64,000 nucleotides of DNA, taken from positions 3,224,001 to 3,288,000 of the forward strand of contig NZ_CP009555.1 of assembly GCF_000959365.1 (NCBI RefSeq), given 5' to 3'. How positions within the stretch are numbered: position 1 is the first letter of the stretch; each line of letters opens with the position of its first letter. The stretch comes from Burkholderia oklahomensis C6786. GTDB taxonomy: Bacteria > Pseudomonadota > Gammaproteobacteria > Burkholderiales > Burkholderiaceae. The notes under the pieces are model-generated. The model saw only the letters and a program-made list of their open reading frames with translations. It did no database searches and was not told the DNA's origin. The position numbers were made by a program, and so were the translations under genes. This document shows positions 34,474 through 46,764 of this stretch, piece after piece.

Positions 34474-34971
34474 ATGATGTTCGCCACCACCGATCTTTGC
34501 GACGCGAACGAGGGCCGCCTCGCGGCCGGCACGCTGCGCGTGCTCGAGCCCGTGTTCCGCTCGTTCGGCGGCGTGCGGCGCTTCGCGGGGCCCGCCGCGA
34601 CGCTCAAGCTGTTCGAGGACAACACGCTCGTGCGCGCGGCGCTCGAGCAGGACGGCGCGGGGCGCGTGCTCGTCGTCGACGGCGGCGGCAGCCTGCGCTG
34701 CGCGCTCGTCGGCGGCAACCTCGGCGCGCTTGCCGAAAAGAACGGCTGGGCCGGCATCGTCGTAAACGGCTGCGTGCGCGACTCGGACGAGCTGGCCGAG
34801 TGCCGGGTCGGCGTGCTCGGGCTCGCCGCGCATCCGCGCAAGAGCGACAAGCGCGGCGTCGGCGTGAGCGACGTGCCCGTCGACGTGCGCGGCGCGCGCA
34901 TCGTGCCGGGCGACTGGATCTACGCGGACGCCGACGGCGTCCTCGTCAGCGACGACGCGCTGCTCGAGTGA
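34474..34971 (+). CDS. rraA: RraA family protein (RNase E inhibitor or HMG/CHA aldolase-like)
   Basis: This 165-residue protein starts at [14 protein letters not shown]. The start at 34474 was chosen because AGGAGA lies 8 bases upstream. The core [24 protein letters not shown] (about 76-99) is the RraA/4-hydroxy-4-methyl-2-oxoglutarate aldolase signature, including the Gly-x-x-x-Asn-Gly and Arg-Asp pair. [13 protein letters not shown] is the C-terminal hallmark. Members either inhibit RNase E or are divalent-metal aldolases. The close length match to E. coli RraA supports the common name, but aldolase activity cannot be excluded. Confidence 0.88.
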   Translation: MMFATTDLCDANEGRLAAGTLRVLEPVFRSFGGVRRFAGPAATLKLFEDNTLVRAALEQDGAGRVLVVDGGGSLRCALVGGNLGALAEKNGWAGIVVNGCVRDSDELAECRVGVLGLAAHPRKSDKRGVGVSDVPVDVRGARIVPGDWIYADADGVLVSDDALLE

Positions 34972-35022
34972 CGCGGCGGCGTGCCGGTTTGACGGCACGA
35001 CTGAAACGACGAAGGAAATGCG

Positions 35023-35430
35023 ATGCGCTACATATTCTGCTACGGGACCCTGAGGGCGGGCGAGATCAACGATATCGGCCGCGCGGCGGCGAGGCACGGC
35101 ATCGCGGCGCCGATGCTGATTGGCGCCGTGGCGGTGTCGGGGCGGCTGTACGACTTCGGCAGCTATCCGGGGATGGTCGCCGAGAGCGGGCGCGATCTCG
35201 TCTGGGGCGACGTCTATGCGATCGACGAAGCGCTCGTGCCGGTGCTCGACGAGATCGAGGAGGTCTATCCGGGCATCGAGGGGCTGTTCGTGCAGCAGCA
35301 GGCATTGGTCGAGCTCGGCGGGCGCCGGTACGAGTGCCTGTACTATCCGGTCGCCGCGCATTCGGTTGCGGACAAGCCGCGGATCGAGTCGGGCGATTGG
35401 GTGCAGCATCGCCGCGCGCGTGTCGCGTGA
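35023..35430 (+). CDS. Gamma-glutamylcyclotransferase family protein
   Basis: This 135-residue protein begins MRYIFCYGTLRAGEIN, the family's YGTLR substrate-binding loop. GRLYDFGSYPGMV and WGDVYAIDEALVPVLDEIEEVYPG follow, with a conserved acidic residue in the second. Members cyclise gamma-glutamyl amines to 5-oxoproline or remain uncharacterised. It lies 51 bases after rraA on the same strand, probably in the same operon. Confidence 0.88.
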   Translation: MRYIFCYGTLRAGEINDIGRAAARHGIAAPMLIGAVAVSGRLYDFGSYPGMVAESGRDLVWGDVYAIDEALVPVLDEIEEVYPGIEGLFVQQQALVELGGRRYECLYYPVAAHSVADKPRIESGDWVQHRRARVA

Positions 35431-35771
35431 TGCGGCGGGCGGGGCGCGCATGCGATGCGCGATTGGCGCTGTGGCGTGCGAGCCGCGCGGCGCGCGAAAG
35501 CCGGCTGTCAACGCTCGACCGTCGACGATCAACGGCCGGTGTTGTCGAAAGAGAAAGGACGAACGGCGAGCGCCAATGCGTGATGCCTGACGATGCCGCT
35601 ACGCCGAGCGAATGCCTCGGCGGCAAGGAGCTTTAAGCCAACGATCGACGACAAAAGGCGCCTCGAGGGCGCCTTTTGCTTTTACGGCTTCAGCGGCCGG
35701 CAAGCGCCGCCGAAACGATCGATGCACGAAAGCGGCGGCGCATCACGTCTGCGCGCGCCGCCTCCGTCCGC
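35431..35771. other. Intergenic region between convergent GGCT and aceB genes
   Basis: About 340 bases; contains the terminator at 35653-35677 and no recognisable gene. Confidence 0.5.
35653..35677. terminator. Bidirectional terminator
   Basis: AAAAGGCGCC-TCGAG-GGCGCCTTTT is a perfect inverted repeat with A- and T-runs at both ends, so it can act for both the rightward rraA unit and leftward aceB. Confidence 0.85.
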
Positions 35772-37364
<1,593 letters not shown>

Positions 37365-37431
37365 CAGTTTCTCCTTGGTCGGTCAGTTACGTCAGTGGTG
37401 CAGTTACGGTGAAAACGGGCGGCGCGCCGCG

Positions 37432-38208
37432 TCAGGCGCCCGGAGCCGGGCGCGCGCGCCCGGCAGGCTTCGCGGCGGGCGGCGAATCGAGAAAGGCGAG
37501 CAGGTCGTTCATGCCGGCGCCCGTGCCCGCGGGCGGCGCGCCGAGCTCCTCGAACGGCGCGCCCGTGCGGTTCAGCCAGAAGGTCCGGTAGCCGAACCAG
37601 CCGGCGCCCGCGACGTCCCAGCCGTTCGACGAAACGAACACGATGTCGGCGGGCGCCGCGTCGAACGCCGCCGTGCCGAGCGCGTACGCGGCGGGCGACG
37701 GCTTGTACGCGCGGACTGCGTCGACGGACAGCACGCGATCGAAGAGGCCGTTCATCCCGGCGCTCTTGACCGCGATGTCGAGCATCTGCGGATTGCCGTT
37801 CGACAGGATCGCGAGCTTCGGCGGCGTCTTGCGCGCGCGCAGCGCACGCAGCGTCGGCGCCGTGTCCGGGTACGTCGACAGGCAGGCGTATTCGTCCATC
37901 AGCCGCTTTTCGGCGGCGGCGGACAGCGCGAGGCCGAGCGCGCGCGCGGCGAAGCGCAGCGCGTCGAGCGTCACGTCCCAGAACGGCCGATAGCGCGCGC
38001 CAGCCGGATCGGCGAGCGTGCGCAGCTGCGAGTATTCGATCTGCTTGCGCCGCCAGAGCTGCGACAGCGACTCGCCGCGGCCGGGAAACATCTGCTCCGC
38101 CGCGGCAACGACCGCGTGCACGTCGAACAGCGTGCCATACGCGTCGAAGAGAATCGCCTTCGGGAAGGCGGGCGGGGTGCCGGGCATGACGTTGCGCTCC
38201 ACGTTCAA
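37432..38208 (-). CDS. Haloacid dehalogenase, type II (HAD superfamily)
   Basis: This 258-residue HAD enzyme has nucleophile Asp22 in FDAYGTLFD. SNGNPQML holds the second motif, Lys in VRAYKPSPAAY the third, and VSSNGWDVAGAGWFGYRTFWLNR is the dehalogenase-specific fourth motif. It is expected to hydrolyse L-2-haloalkanoates to D-hydroxy acids, though many homologues have unknown natural substrates. The C-terminal tail is Ala/Pro/Arg-rich. A second in-frame Met at residue 8 is a possible start. A LysR gene is transcribed divergently 139 bases away, probably its regulator. Confidence 0.92.
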   Translation of the reverse strand: MNVERNVMPGTPPAFPKAILFDAYGTLFDVHAVVAAAEQMFPGRGESLSQLWRRKQIEYSQLRTLADPAGARYRPFWDVTLDALRFAARALGLALSAAAEKRLMDEYACLSTYPDTAPTLRALRARKTPPKLAILSNGNPQMLDIAVKSAGMNGLFDRVLSVDAVRAYKPSPAAYALGTAAFDAAPADIVFVSSNGWDVAGAGWFGYRTFWLNRTGAPFEELGAPPAGTGAGMNDLLAFLDSPPAAKPAGRARPAPGA

Positions 38209-38346
38209 AGGTCGAAGTCGATTCTATTAGTGATGGCTTGAACTAAAAAAGACAGTAATCATCACTTGATCTTTTACTTTTCGATATCTAATCTGGAGCG
38301 CTTTCATGCTCAACGGGGCGGGCGGCGCGTGCCGTCCGCACACGGG
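38209..38346. promoter_or_regulatory. Divergent dehalogenase/LysR promoter region
   Basis: The stretch between the two divergent starts is strongly AT-rich at 38220-38295 (for example TGAACTAAAAAAGACAGTAA), unlike its surroundings. Such a region typically holds both promoters and the LysR binding site. A specific T-N11-A site could not be assigned with confidence. Confidence 0.5.
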
Positions 38347-39249
38347 ATGGATCGCTTCAAACAAATCGAAACGTTCGCCGCGGTCGCCGCCAAAGGCAGC
38401 CTGTCGGCGGCCGCCCACGCGGAAGGGGTCGCGCCCGCGATCATCGGCCGCCGGCTCGACGCGCTCGAGGAGCGGCTCGGCGTGAAGCTTCTCGTGCGCA
38501 CGACCCGAAAGCTCACGCTGACGTTCGAAGGCTCGGCGTTCCTCGAGGATTGCCAGCGGATCATCAACGACATGCAGAACGCCGAGGCGAGCGTGTCGGC
38601 GGGCGGCGTGAAGGCGAGCGGGCACTTGCGCGTGTCGGCGCCCGCGGGCTTCGGCCGGCGCCACGTCGCGCCGCTCGTGCCCGCGTTCACCGGCGCGCAT
38701 CCGGACGTGTCGGTCACGCTCGATCTGTCCGACCGGATGGTCGATCTCGTCAACGAGGGCTTTGATTGCGCGGTGCGCCTGGGCGAGTTGCCCGACTCGT
38801 CGCTCGTGTCGCTCAAGCTCGGCGAGAATCGGCGCGTGTGCGTCGCGTCGCCCGCCTATCTCGCGCGCGCGGGCACGCCCGAGACGCTCGCCGATCTCGC
38901 GCGCCACAACTGTCTCGCGCTCGCGGCGAACGCGAACCAGCAGCGCGGCTGGGCGTTCGTCGATGACGGCAAGGTCGTGTCGATCCGCGTGTCGGGCACG
39001 ATGGAATGTTCGGACGGGGCGGTGCTGCACGAATGGTGCCTCGACGGGCACGGGCTCGCGTGGCGCTCGTGGTGGGAGGTCGGCGCCGACATCGCGGGAA
39101 GCCGGCTCGTGAGCGTGCTCGACGCATTCGCCGCGCCGCCGATCGGCATTCACGCGGTGTTCCCGCAGCGCCGGCACTTGCCGCTCAGGGTCCGGCTCTT
39201 TCTCGATTTCCTGAAGCATACGTACGAGCGGCCCGGCTACTGGGGCTGA
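38347..39249 (+). CDS. LysR family transcriptional regulator
   Basis: This 300-residue regulator begins MDRFKQIETFAAVAAKGSLS, with the winged helix-turn-helix to about residue 60 (SAAAHAEGVAPAIIGRRLDALEERLG). The effector domain starts at about 90 (HLRVSAPAGFGRRHVAPLV). The longer frame from 38266 is not supported. It is divergent from the haloacid dehalogenase gene, the classic LysR arrangement, so it probably regulates that gene in response to its substrate. The effector is unknown. Confidence 0.93.
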   Translation: MDRFKQIETFAAVAAKGSLSAAAHAEGVAPAIIGRRLDALEERLGVKLLVRTTRKLTLTFEGSAFLEDCQRIINDMQNAEASVSAGGVKASGHLRVSAPAGFGRRHVAPLVPAFTGAHPDVSVTLDLSDRMVDLVNEGFDCAVRLGELPDSSLVSLKLGENRRVCVASPAYLARAGTPETLADLARHNCLALAANANQQRGWAFVDDGKVVSIRVSGTMECSDGAVLHEWCLDGHGLAWRSWWEVGADIAGSRLVSVLDAFAAPPIGIHAVFPQRRHLPLRVRLFLDFLKHTYERPGYWG

Positions 39250-39477
39250 CGTGGTCGCAGCGCGCAAGGCGGCCGCGCGCGCCGCATCGACTGGCATGGC
39301 GCCGGCGTGCGATTGCGCACGTTTCCGATATGAGGGCGAACCCTCTAGCGCGTGCGGCGGCGCGATTTCGCGCACTACAATCGAATCACACAGCGTCCGC
39401 GCGGGCAGCCCGGCATCGGCCGCCCGTCGCGGGTACGCCCGCGTCCGGACGCGCCGCAGTTGCCGACGGAGGTCGCC

Positions 39478-39912
39478 ATGTTCAAGCACATCCTGGTTCC
39501 GACCGACGGGTCCGAGCTGTCGAGGAAAGCGATCGACGGCGCGATCGATCTCGCGCAGGCGGTCGGCGCGCGCGTGACGGCCTACGCGTGCCTGCCGCAA
39601 TATCCGTACTCGCCGTTTTCCGAAGTCGTGATCGAGCCGCCCGCCGATTTTCGCGAGCGCAGCGAGCGCGAGGCGCGCGCGCATCTGGCCGAGGTCGAGG
39701 CGGCTGCGCGGCGCGCGGGCGTTGCGTGCGAGTCGTCCACGAGCGTGCATCCCTCGCCGTATCTCGGCATCATCGAGGCCGCCGAGCGGGGCGGCTGCGA
39801 CGTGATCTTCATGGCGTCGCACGGCAGGCGCGGGCTCGGCAGCCTGTTGATCGGCAGCGAGACGCAGCGCGTGCTGACCCATACGAAGATTCCCGTGATC
39901 GTCTATCGATAG
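39478..39912 (+). CDS. Universal stress protein (UspA family)
   Basis: This 144-residue single Usp domain starts MFKHILVPTDGSELSRKAI. The ATP-binding loop SHGRRGLGSLLIGSETQRVL fits G-x2-G-x9-G-S, so it is probably an ATP-binding member. It ends with the strand KIPVIVYR. Such proteins help survival in stasis or oxygen limitation. The gene stands alone between lysR and the convergent aceA. Confidence 0.95.
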   Translation: MFKHILVPTDGSELSRKAIDGAIDLAQAVGARVTAYACLPQYPYSPFSEVVIEPPADFRERSEREARAHLAEVEAAARRAGVACESSTSVHPSPYLGIIEAAERGGCDVIFMASHGRRGLGSLLIGSETQRVLTHTKIPVIVYR

Positions 39913-39954
39913 CGTGCCGCGCGCGGCCGGACGAACGGCCGCGATGCGCACGCG

Positions 39955-39990
39955 AAAAAAAATAGGCGCGCCGGGCAGGGACCGGCGCGC
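39955..39990 (-). terminator. Rho-independent terminator of aceA
   Basis: Stem GCGCGCCGG/CCGGCGCGC with a 7-base loop; the A-run at 39955-39962 is the T-run for leftward transcription from aceA, about 155 bases after its stop. Confidence 0.8.
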
Positions 39991-40145
39991 TTCAATGTCA
40001 GCGACGTCGCGAGACGCCGCGCACCTGGGCAGGCATGGCGCAACCATGCGCGCGACGGGTGAATTCTTCCTGATAGGGTCTTGGTCTTGCCGGATGCGCG
40101 CCGCGGCGGCTCGTGGCCGCGCGGCGCGCCTGCGCCCGTCGGAGG

Positions 40146-41453
<1,308 letters not shown>

Positions 41454-41761
41454 GATGCGTACTCCTTGAGTGGTCGTTGCCTGAAGAGAAGAAATCTGTG
41501 ATTTCACGAAACGGGCCGCGCGGTTCGGATTCGGCGATTCGGTTCGTGAAGTCTTGTATAAGAGTTTAGGCAAATCGACTGCGTCGAGACAGGGCTTTTT
41601 CACGAAGCTGTAAAAAAATTATTTTATATAAATCAATTGCTTGTGCCTTGAATTTCTTATTGTGGAATGCGGTTTTCTATGCTGCAATGGTCTCGGTTGT
41701 GCCACGCAACATGATTTTTTACGACGCAAAAGATTTTTTCGCATCGTGAAATCTCGAGCGC
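41454..41761. other. aceA upstream region
   Basis: About 300 bases without a gene. The part at 41610-41640 is a dense A/T tract (AAAAAAATTATTTTATATAA), probably part of the aceA promoter or an upstream element. Confidence 0.55.
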
Positions 41762-41790
41762 AAACAAAAACCGGCGCATATGCGCCGGTT
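41762..41790 (-). terminator. Rho-independent terminator of rhlE-type helicase gene
   Basis: AACCGGCGCATATGCGCCGGTT (41769-41790) is a perfect palindrome; read leftward it is followed by TTTTTG. Confidence 0.8.
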
Positions 41791-41845
41791 CTCGAGGAGG
41801 GGAAGGGGCGACGCCCGCATCGCGGGCATGCCCCCGGGCGGCCGC

Positions 41846-43375
41846 TTACGCCGCCGAATTGCCGCGTCGCGGGCCGCCGCGCTGGCCGTCACCGCGGCGC
41901 GCGCCGTAGCCTTCGCGGCTGCCGCCGCTCGGCTTGCCGCTCCAGCCGCCCGAGCGACCGCCGCCGTTGCCGCTGCCCGGCTTGCCGCCGAACCGGCGGC
42001 CGCCGTTGCCGTTACCGCCCGGACGGCCGCGGCCGTTGCCGCGATCGTTGCGCGGCGGCGCCTTGCGCGGCTCGAAGCCTTCGATGACGTTCACCGGCAG
42101 CGGCGCGCGCACGAAGCGCTCGATCCGCTTGAGCGCGCCTTGCTCGGCGTGATGGACGAGGCTCACCGCGGTGCCCGAGCGGCCCGCGCGGCCCGTGCGG
42201 CCGATCCGGTGCACGTAGTCCTCGGCGAACTTCGGCAGGTCGTAGTTGAACACGTGCGTGATGCCGGGGATGTCGATGCCGCGCGCGGCGACGTCGGTCG
42301 CGACGAGCACGCGCACGCGGCGCTCGCGCAGCGCACGGATCGTGCGGTTGCGCGCGCCCTGCGGCAGGTCGCCGTGCAGCGCGGCCGATTCGAAGCCCGC
42401 ATCCGCGAGGCGGCCGGCGAGCTGGTCGGCGTCGATCTTGGTCGCCGTGAAAATGATCGCCTGGTCGAGCGCGGTGTCGCGCAGCAGGTGGTCGAGCAGG
42501 CGATCCTTGTGATCGCGGTCGTCGACGTAATGCACCGTTTGCGCGATGTTCGTGCGCGACTCGAGGCGCTGCTGGATCTCGATGCGTTCCGGATCCTTCA
42601 GCAGGCGGCCCGTCAGCGAGCCGATCTTGCCGTCGAGCGTCGCCGAGAACAGCATCGTCTGGCGCGTCGCGGGCGTCGCGGCGACGATCGTTTCGATGTC
42701 GTCGATGAAGCCCATGTCGAGCATGCGGTCAGCTTCGTCGAGGACGAGCATCTTCAGTTCGGACAAATCGATGCGGCCGCGCTCGAGGTGGTCGAGCAGG
42801 CGCCCCGGCGTCGCGACGAGGATCTCGGGGTTCTTCGCGAGCAGCATCAATTGCTGGCCGTACGCGACGCCGCCGAGGATGCTGACGGTGCGCAGGCGGC
42901 GCAGGTGCTTGCCGTACGTCGAGGCGGCCGTCGTCACCTGCATCGCGAGTTCGCGCGTCGGCGTGAGGACGAGGAGGCCGGGGCGCGCGACGGGCTGCGG
43001 ACGGCGGCCGCGGCGCTCGCCTTGCTGCGGTTCGCGCGGCTGCTGCGCCTGCGTCTTTTGAAGCTGCGCGAAACGCTCGATCGCGGGCAGCATGAACGCA
43101 GCCGTCTTGCCCGAGCCCGTCGGGCTCGACACGAGCAGGTCGCGGCCCGCGATGCCGGCCGGAATCGCGCGCTGCTGGACGGGCGTCGGTTTCGCGTAGC
43201 CGGCCGCTTGCAGCGCCGAGACGATCTCAGGCGACAGGCCGAGCGACGCGAACGTCGGTTCGTCCGACGCGGGCTCGCGGCGGTCGTCGTCGGCGGGCTG
43301 CGGTGCGGCGGCGTCGAGGCCGAGCGTCTGTTCGACGATCGCGGTGAGCGGGCTGAGGGAATTGCTCGAAGTCAT
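41846..43375 (-). CDS. rhlE: DEAD-box RNA helicase, RhlE type
   Basis: This 509-residue helicase has a Q motif (FASLGLSPEIVSALQAAGY), Walker A SPTGSGKT, PTRELAMQ, Walker B VLDEADRML, FSATL and HRIGRTGRAGRSG, all intact. An insertion between motifs I and Ia (QKTQAQQPREPQQGERRGRRPQ) is present. The C-terminus is a Gly/Arg/Asn-rich tail of about 90 residues (GGRRFGGKPGSGNGGG), typical of RhlE, that adds non-specific RNA binding. It remodels rRNA and mRNA and often supports cold growth. The start at 43375 has AAGGA upstream. A long inverted repeat lies about 90 bases upstream of the gene. Confidence 0.94.
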   Translation of the reverse strand: MTSSNSLSPLTAIVEQTLGLDAAAPQPADDDRREPASDEPTFASLGLSPEIVSALQAAGYAKPTPVQQRAIPAGIAGRDLLVSSPTGSGKTAAFMLPAIERFAQLQKTQAQQPREPQQGERRGRRPQPVARPGLLVLTPTRELAMQVTTAASTYGKHLRRLRTVSILGGVAYGQQLMLLAKNPEILVATPGRLLDHLERGRIDLSELKMLVLDEADRMLDMGFIDDIETIVAATPATRQTMLFSATLDGKIGSLTGRLLKDPERIEIQQRLESRTNIAQTVHYVDDRDHKDRLLDHLLRDTALDQAIIFTATKIDADQLAGRLADAGFESAALHGDLPQGARNRTIRALRERRVRVLVATDVAARGIDIPGITHVFNYDLPKFAEDYVHRIGRTGRAGRSGTAVSLVHHAEQGALKRIERFVRAPLPVNVIEGFEPRKAPPRNDRGNGRGRPGGNGNGGRRFGGKPGSGNGGGRSGGWSGKPSGGSREGYGARRGDGQRGGPRRGNSAA

Positions 43376-43816
43376 GTCAATCCTTGAAACACAGTGGGTT
43401 GAACGCCGCGCCAATCGCGCATACCCAAGTCGACGGATTCATCGAGCAATTCGGGAAACGTGGCGATTGTCCGCATGTCGTGGACGTGCGGACAACAATT
43501 TCGTTAGAAGCTGTTTTGGGTGCGGCGTGCAACCGATGCACATGCCGCCAGCCTGAGACTTGACAGCCCGCAAGGGGCTACGCAGGAAGGGACAGGTTCT
43601 AAACTGGATTGGAGCGAAACGCTATGGAACGCTGGCGAAGAGGACTGCCGGCATGAACCGGAAAGGCCGCCCGTCGCGACGCGCAGCGCACATTCTACAT
43701 TTTTTTGCTGCGCTGCGCCAGCATCGATTTCGCCCGTTGCGGGCGGCGCGCGCCGCGCTCGACGATCGGGCGCGGCCGGCGCGGGCTCGCGAACCGGCCG
43801 CGCAGCGTGCGCCGCG
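43376..43816. other. Region upstream of rhlE, downstream of ACBP gene
   Basis: About 440 bases between two leftward genes. It contains the inverted repeat TTGTCCGCA...TGCGGACAA (43467-43475 and 43487-43495). No gene was recognised on either strand. Confidence 0.5.
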
Positions 43817-44086
43817 TCAGGACGCGGTGCCGTTCTTCAGCGATTCGACGAGCTCGACGTATTGCTTTTTCGCATCGTCCTTCGCCGTGCCCTTCAGCGC
43901 GTCCCATGCGTCGTACTTGTACTTGCCGACGATGTCGGTGAAGCCCGGCTTGTCGCCGTGCACGTCGCCGTCGGTCGCCTGCTTGAAGAGCGCGTAGAGG
44001 CGCAGCAGCGTCAGGTTGCCGGGGCGCTCGGTCAGCTGCTTCACGTCGATCTGCGCTTGCTCGAATTGGGCGGTGATGTCGCTCAT
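43817..44086 (-). CDS. Acyl-CoA-binding protein
   Basis: This 89-residue four-helix protein starts MSDITAQFEQAQIDVKQLTE. It contains the acyl-CoA-binding signature LYALFKQATDGDVHGDKPG and KYKYDAWDALKG, with the Tyr and Lys residues that hold the CoA. It buffers long-chain acyl-CoA in the cytosol. Such proteins are common in eukaryotes and found in some Burkholderia. The start at 44086 has GGAGACACC upstream. Confidence 0.95.
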   Translation of the reverse strand: MSDITAQFEQAQIDVKQLTERPGNLTLLRLYALFKQATDGDVHGDKPGFTDIVGKYKYDAWDALKGTAKDDAKKQYVELVESLKNGTAS

Positions 44087-44253
44087 GGGTGTCTCCGTAA
44101 GGTTTCCAGGCTGGCTTTTCCAGGCCGACGATCTTAGCAAGCGAGGGCGGGCGGCGGGTCGAGCGTTCCTTCCAAACCGATCCGCGCACGAAAGCGCGCG
44201 CGAATCGGACCGGATCGCCCGTGCGGGCTGGGCGTCGCATTACAATGTCGGCC

Positions 44254-45015
44254 ATGACGCAAACAGTGCTCCTCGCCATCGACACGTCGACCGAGTTCTG
44301 CTCGGTCGCGCTTCTCGTCGCGGCCGCCGCGGCCGACGACGCTCCTTCCATCCGAACCTGGGTCCGCCACGAGCGGACGGGCGCCGTGTCGAGCACGCGC
44401 GTGCTGCCCGCCGTGCGCGAGGTGCTTGACGAAGCGGGGCTCGCGTTCGACGACTGCGACGCGATCGCGTTCGGCGCGGGCCCCGGCTCGTTCACCGGGC
44501 TGCGCACCGCGACGGGCGTCGTGCAAGGGCTCGCGTTCGGGCGCGCGCTGCCCGTCGTGCCGGTCGGCACGCTCGTCGCGTGCGCGGAGGCGGCGCGGCT
44601 CAACGCGGGCGACGCGGCCGGCCGCGTGACGCGCGTGCTCGCCGCGCTCGATGCGCGGATGGACGAGGTCTATTGGGCCGACTACGCGTGGGACGATGCG
44701 GCGGGCGAATGGCGCGAGATCGCGCCGGCGTCGCTTGCCGCGCCCGCCGACATGCGGGTGCCCGACGCGCCGTTCGTGCTCGCCGGCAATGCGGCGCACG
44801 CGTTCGGCGATCGCCTGCCCGCCTGCGCGCGCGCGCAGGCGATCGATTCGAATGCGCTTCCGCATGCGCTGCCGATCGCGCACGTCGCGCTGCGCGCCTA
44901 CCGCGCGGGCCGTGTCGTGCCCGCCGATCGCGCGGCGCCCGAATACGTGCGCGACAAGGTCGCGCAGACCACCGCCGAGCGGCTCGCCGCGCGCGCTGAC
45001 GGAGGCGGCCGATGA
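44254..45015 (+). CDS. tsaB: tRNA threonylcarbamoyladenosine biosynthesis protein TsaB
   Basis: This protein of about 253 residues has an ASKHA fold: [15 protein letters not shown] at the N-terminus and [25 protein letters not shown] in the middle. TsaB supports TsaD in making t6A37 in ANN-decoding tRNAs. A Met codon at 44245 is also possible; TACAAT at 44241 looks like a -10 box, so the message may have a very short leader. The stop overlaps the rimI start, a widely conserved pairing. Confidence 0.95.
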   Translation: MTQTVLLAIDTSTEFCSVALLVAAAAADDAPSIRTWVRHERTGAVSSTRVLPAVREVLDEAGLAFDDCDAIAFGAGPGSFTGLRTATGVVQGLAFGRALPVVPVGTLVACAEAARLNAGDAAGRVTRVLAALDARMDEVYWADYAWDDAAGEWREIAPASLAAPADMRVPDAPFVLAGNAAHAFGDRLPACARAQAIDSNALPHALPIAHVALRAYRAGRVVPADRAAPEYVRDKVAQTTAERLAARADGGGR

Positions 45016-45509
45016 GCGGCGTGCTGATGACCGATCGTTATCTGACGCCGATGACGGACGCCGATCTCGACGAAGTCGTCGAGATCGAGCGCGCCGCGTA
45101 CGAATTCCCGTGGTCGCGCGGCAATTTCGAGGACTCGCTGCGCAACGGCTACTTCGGCGTCTGCATGCGCCACGTGACGGGCGTGCTCGTCGGCTATTGC
45201 GTGCTGATGCCCGTCGTCGACGAGATGCATCTGCTGAATCTGTGCGTCGCGCCCGCCGCGCAGTGCTCGGGCGTCGGCCTCGCGCTGCTGCGCGAGGCGG
45301 TGCGGATCGCGCGTGCCGAGCGGCTCGACGGCGTGCTGCTCGAAGTGCGGCCGTCGAATCCGCGTGCGATTCATCTGTACGAGCGCTTCGGCTTCGTGTC
45401 GATCGGGCGGCGCAGGAACTACTATCCGGCCAAGCATCGGAGCCGGGAGGACGCAATCGTGATGCGTCTCGCATTGACGAAGGAAGGAGGCGTGCATGGC
45501 GTTGGTTGA
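45012..45509 (+). CDS. rimI: Ribosomal protein S18 alanine N-acetyltransferase RimI
   Basis: This 165-residue GNAT enzyme has [35 protein letters not shown] (acetyl-CoA loop) and [30 protein letters not shown], the RimI hallmark. It acetylates the N-terminal Ala of S18. It overlaps tsaB by 4 bases and the next gene by 14 bases, so the unit is tightly coupled. Confidence 0.94.
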   Translation: MSGVLMTDRYLTPMTDADLDEVVEIERAAYEFPWSRGNFEDSLRNGYFGVCMRHVTGVLVGYCVLMPVVDEMHLLNLCVAPAAQCSGVGLALLREAVRIARAERLDGVLLEVRPSNPRAIHLYERFGFVSIGRRRNYYPAKHRSREDAIVMRLALTKEGGVHGVG

Positions 45510-46764
45510 AGCGGCGCTCGAAGAGCTGGGGCTCGCGCCCGCCTGGGTGCGGCGCGGGGTCGCGCGCGCCGAGGACGTGCAGCAGGACGCGACGACGGCG
45601 GGGCACGGCGCGGCAGCGGCTGCGCAAGCGGTGTCCGACGCCGCGTACGGCACGGCGCGCGAAAGCGCGCCGCGTGAGAAGGCGCGCGACGTCGCGGGTG
45701 CGGCGGCGCCGGCCGCCGAGCCGACGCGTGCCGCGGCGCGCGCACTGGATGCGGCCGAGCCGGCGTCGTCGGCTGGCGGTCGCGCGGCGCGCGCGCCGCT
45801 GGCGGCCGACGCACAGGTGCAAGCGGTCGCGGCCGATGCCGACGCGCAGGCGATGATTGCGTCGTCCGGGCAGAGCGCGCCGGGCGTACACGATTCGATG
45901 GTCGAGCGTGCGATGGCGGCCGGGCAGCCAGCCGCGCGCGACGAGCGGCGCGCGCCGACGCGCGGCGGCTCGCCCGATTCCGCCGGCTTCCCGCAAGAAG
46001 CCGGCGCACCGCGTGCCGCGGCGAACGCGAGCGCCGCATCGGCACACGCGCCATCCGTACGGGCCGACGGTCCGGACACGGCGGAACCCGGCGAAGACAC
46101 GTCGTGGTTCGATCTCGAGCCGGTGTTCGAGCCCGCGCTGCCGGACGTCGCCGCGAAGCCCGCGGCCGCGTCTGAGCCGTCCGTCGCCGAGCTCGGCTGG
46201 GACGAGCTGCGCGCGCGAGTCGCCGACTGCCGGCGCTGCCGCCTCTGCGAGAAGCGTACGAACACGGTGTTCGGCGTCGGCGACGAGCGCGCGGACTGGA
46301 TGCTGATCGGCGAGGCGCCGGGCGAGAACGAGGACAAGCAGGGCGAGCCGTTCGTCGGCCAGGCGGGCAAGCTGCTCGACAACATGCTGCGTGCGCTCGC
46401 GCTCAAGCGCGGCGAGAACGTCTACATCGCGAACGTGATCAAGTGCCGCCCGCCCGGCAACCGCAATCCGGAGCCGGATGAAGTCGCGCGCTGCGAGCCG
46501 TATCTGCAGCGCCAGGTCGCACTCGTGAAGCCGAAGCTGATCGTCGCGCTCGGCCGCTTCGCCGCGCAGACGCTCCTCAAGACCGACGCGAGCATCGCTT
46601 CGATGCGCGGGCGCGTGCATCAATACGAGGGCGTGCCCGTGATCGTCACGTACCATCCGGCGTATCTGCTGCGCAGCCTGCAGGACAAGGCGAAGGCCTG
46701 GTCCGATCTGTGCCTCGCGAACGATGCCTACCGGAACGCCGCGCCCGCCGCCGACCCGCAATGA
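45496..46764 (+). CDS. Uracil-DNA glycosylase, type 4 (iron-sulfur), with long N-terminal extension
   Basis: This 422-residue protein carries its catalytic domain in roughly the last 190 residues. CRRCRLCE with further Cys in [15 protein letters not shown] and VARCEPYL hold a [4Fe-4S] cluster. [24 protein letters not shown] is the active-site motif and [10 protein letters not shown] the second motif. It removes uracil from DNA. The N-terminal 230 residues are low-complexity, rich in Ala, Arg and acidic residues, without a recognisable fold. The GTTCG-type catalytic part is intact, so activity is expected. It overlaps rimI and the following gene. Confidence 0.93.
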   Translation: MALVEAALEELGLAPAWVRRGVARAEDVQQDATTAGHGAAAAAQAVSDAAYGTARESAPREKARDVAGAAAPAAEPTRAAARALDAAEPASSAGGRAARAPLAADAQVQAVAADADAQAMIASSGQSAPGVHDSMVERAMAAGQPAARDERRAPTRGGSPDSAGFPQEAGAPRAAANASAASAHAPSVRADGPDTAEPGEDTSWFDLEPVFEPALPDVAAKPAAASEPSVAELGWDELRARVADCRRCRLCEKRTNTVFGVGDERADWMLIGEAPGENEDKQGEPFVGQAGKLLDNMLRALALKRGENVYIANVIKCRPPGNRNPEPDEVARCEPYLQRQVALVKPKLIVALGRFAAQTLLKTDASIASMRGRVHQYEGVPVIVTYHPAYLLRSLQDKAKAWSDLCLANDAYRNAAPAADPQ

